A stretch of 6,128 nt of DNA from Bacillota bacterium (GTDB lineage Bacteria > Bacillota > Clostridia > Christensenellales > Aristaeellaceae), in assembly GCA_023415145.1 (NCBI GenBank), contig JAEZLW010000141.1, positions 1 through 6,128 of the forward strand, read 5' to 3'. Made by a program: the position numbers and the translations under genes. Below the pieces are notes generated by a model. It was not told the DNA's origin. It made no database searches and saw nothing but the letters and a program-made list of their open reading frames with translations. Every line of letters starts with the position of its first letter. Positions within the stretch are counted from its first letter, which is position 1. This document shows, in pieces, positions 5,992-6,128 of this stretch.

Positions 5992-6128
5992 AGCAATGTG
6001 GACCTTACCGCAGAATTTGAAGGCCTGATGCGGGAGAGAATGCCCGTTGGCGGTGTAAGCAAAGAAAAACAGGATGCTGCTTTTCAGTTCGTAAGGAAAA
6101 TGACAGATCATTTCAAAACGTTAAATCC
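5698..6128 (+). pseudogene. Third orphan cassette with a different C-terminal tip (3' end outside window)
   Basis: Open frame from just after a TGA (5695-5697) to the right edge, with no credible start codon or ribosome binding site at its beginning. Its first 98 codons match the carrier segment (ALDKAGKAEQ..., FAQFRLDTQNQQAM, DEVKKEIDQKL). After about 5991 it encodes a new sequence, SNVDLTAEFEGLMRERM and onward, unrelated to the linker or tip of the other two copies. This is what a silent donor of an alternative tip would look like. The 1-nt deletion near 5702 puts the CATGACA start out of frame, but recombination farther inside the shared segment would still give an in-frame fusion. The tip is incomplete in the window, so its nature and any partner gene cannot be judged. 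Confidence 0.65.

Overview
The window looks like accessory DNA from an unidentified low-to-mid GC Firmicute, most likely a Clostridia-type organism. This is inference from the GGAGG ribosome binding sites, the Gram-positive-style Sec signal peptides and the T-rich intrinsic terminators. Everything supportable is on the + strand, and no gene here matches a family I can name with confidence.

Layout: (1) 1-3227 is the 3' part of one very long gene. Its frame is open at the left edge, so the N-terminus is missing. The visible product is an Ala-rich, mostly helical, GC-rich body, then a Pro/Thr-rich linker, then an AT-richer C-terminal domain of about 200 residues. (2) 3250-3702 encodes a small exported protein 22 nt downstream, followed by a strong terminator. 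(3) 3801-5120 is a 5'-truncated second copy of the end of the long gene (late body, linker and a related C-terminal domain). It is followed by a second copy of the small exported gene (5144-5596) and a second copy of the terminator. (4) From about 5693 to the right edge there is a third truncated copy of the late-body segment. After about 5991 it switches to an unrelated C-terminal sequence and runs off the window.

The architecture is that of a polymorphic effector locus with orphan tip/partner cassettes, as known from CDI, Rhs and other polymorphic toxins: one complete carrier gene, then displaced cassettes that each start with a stretch of the carrier. Recombination in that shared stretch could swap a new tip and partner gene onto the carrier. 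Calling the tip a toxin and the small exported protein its immunity partner is inference from this layout; no catalytic motif was recognised. A signal peptide on the partner suggests that the tip acts outside the cytoplasmic membrane.

Two further observations stand out. A C9 homopolymer lies in the linker just before the tip and could switch the tip on or off by slippage. Amino-acid differences between the two tip/partner copies are sharply clustered, with some long stretches invariant and others heavily changed, as expected for a co-diversifying interaction surface.
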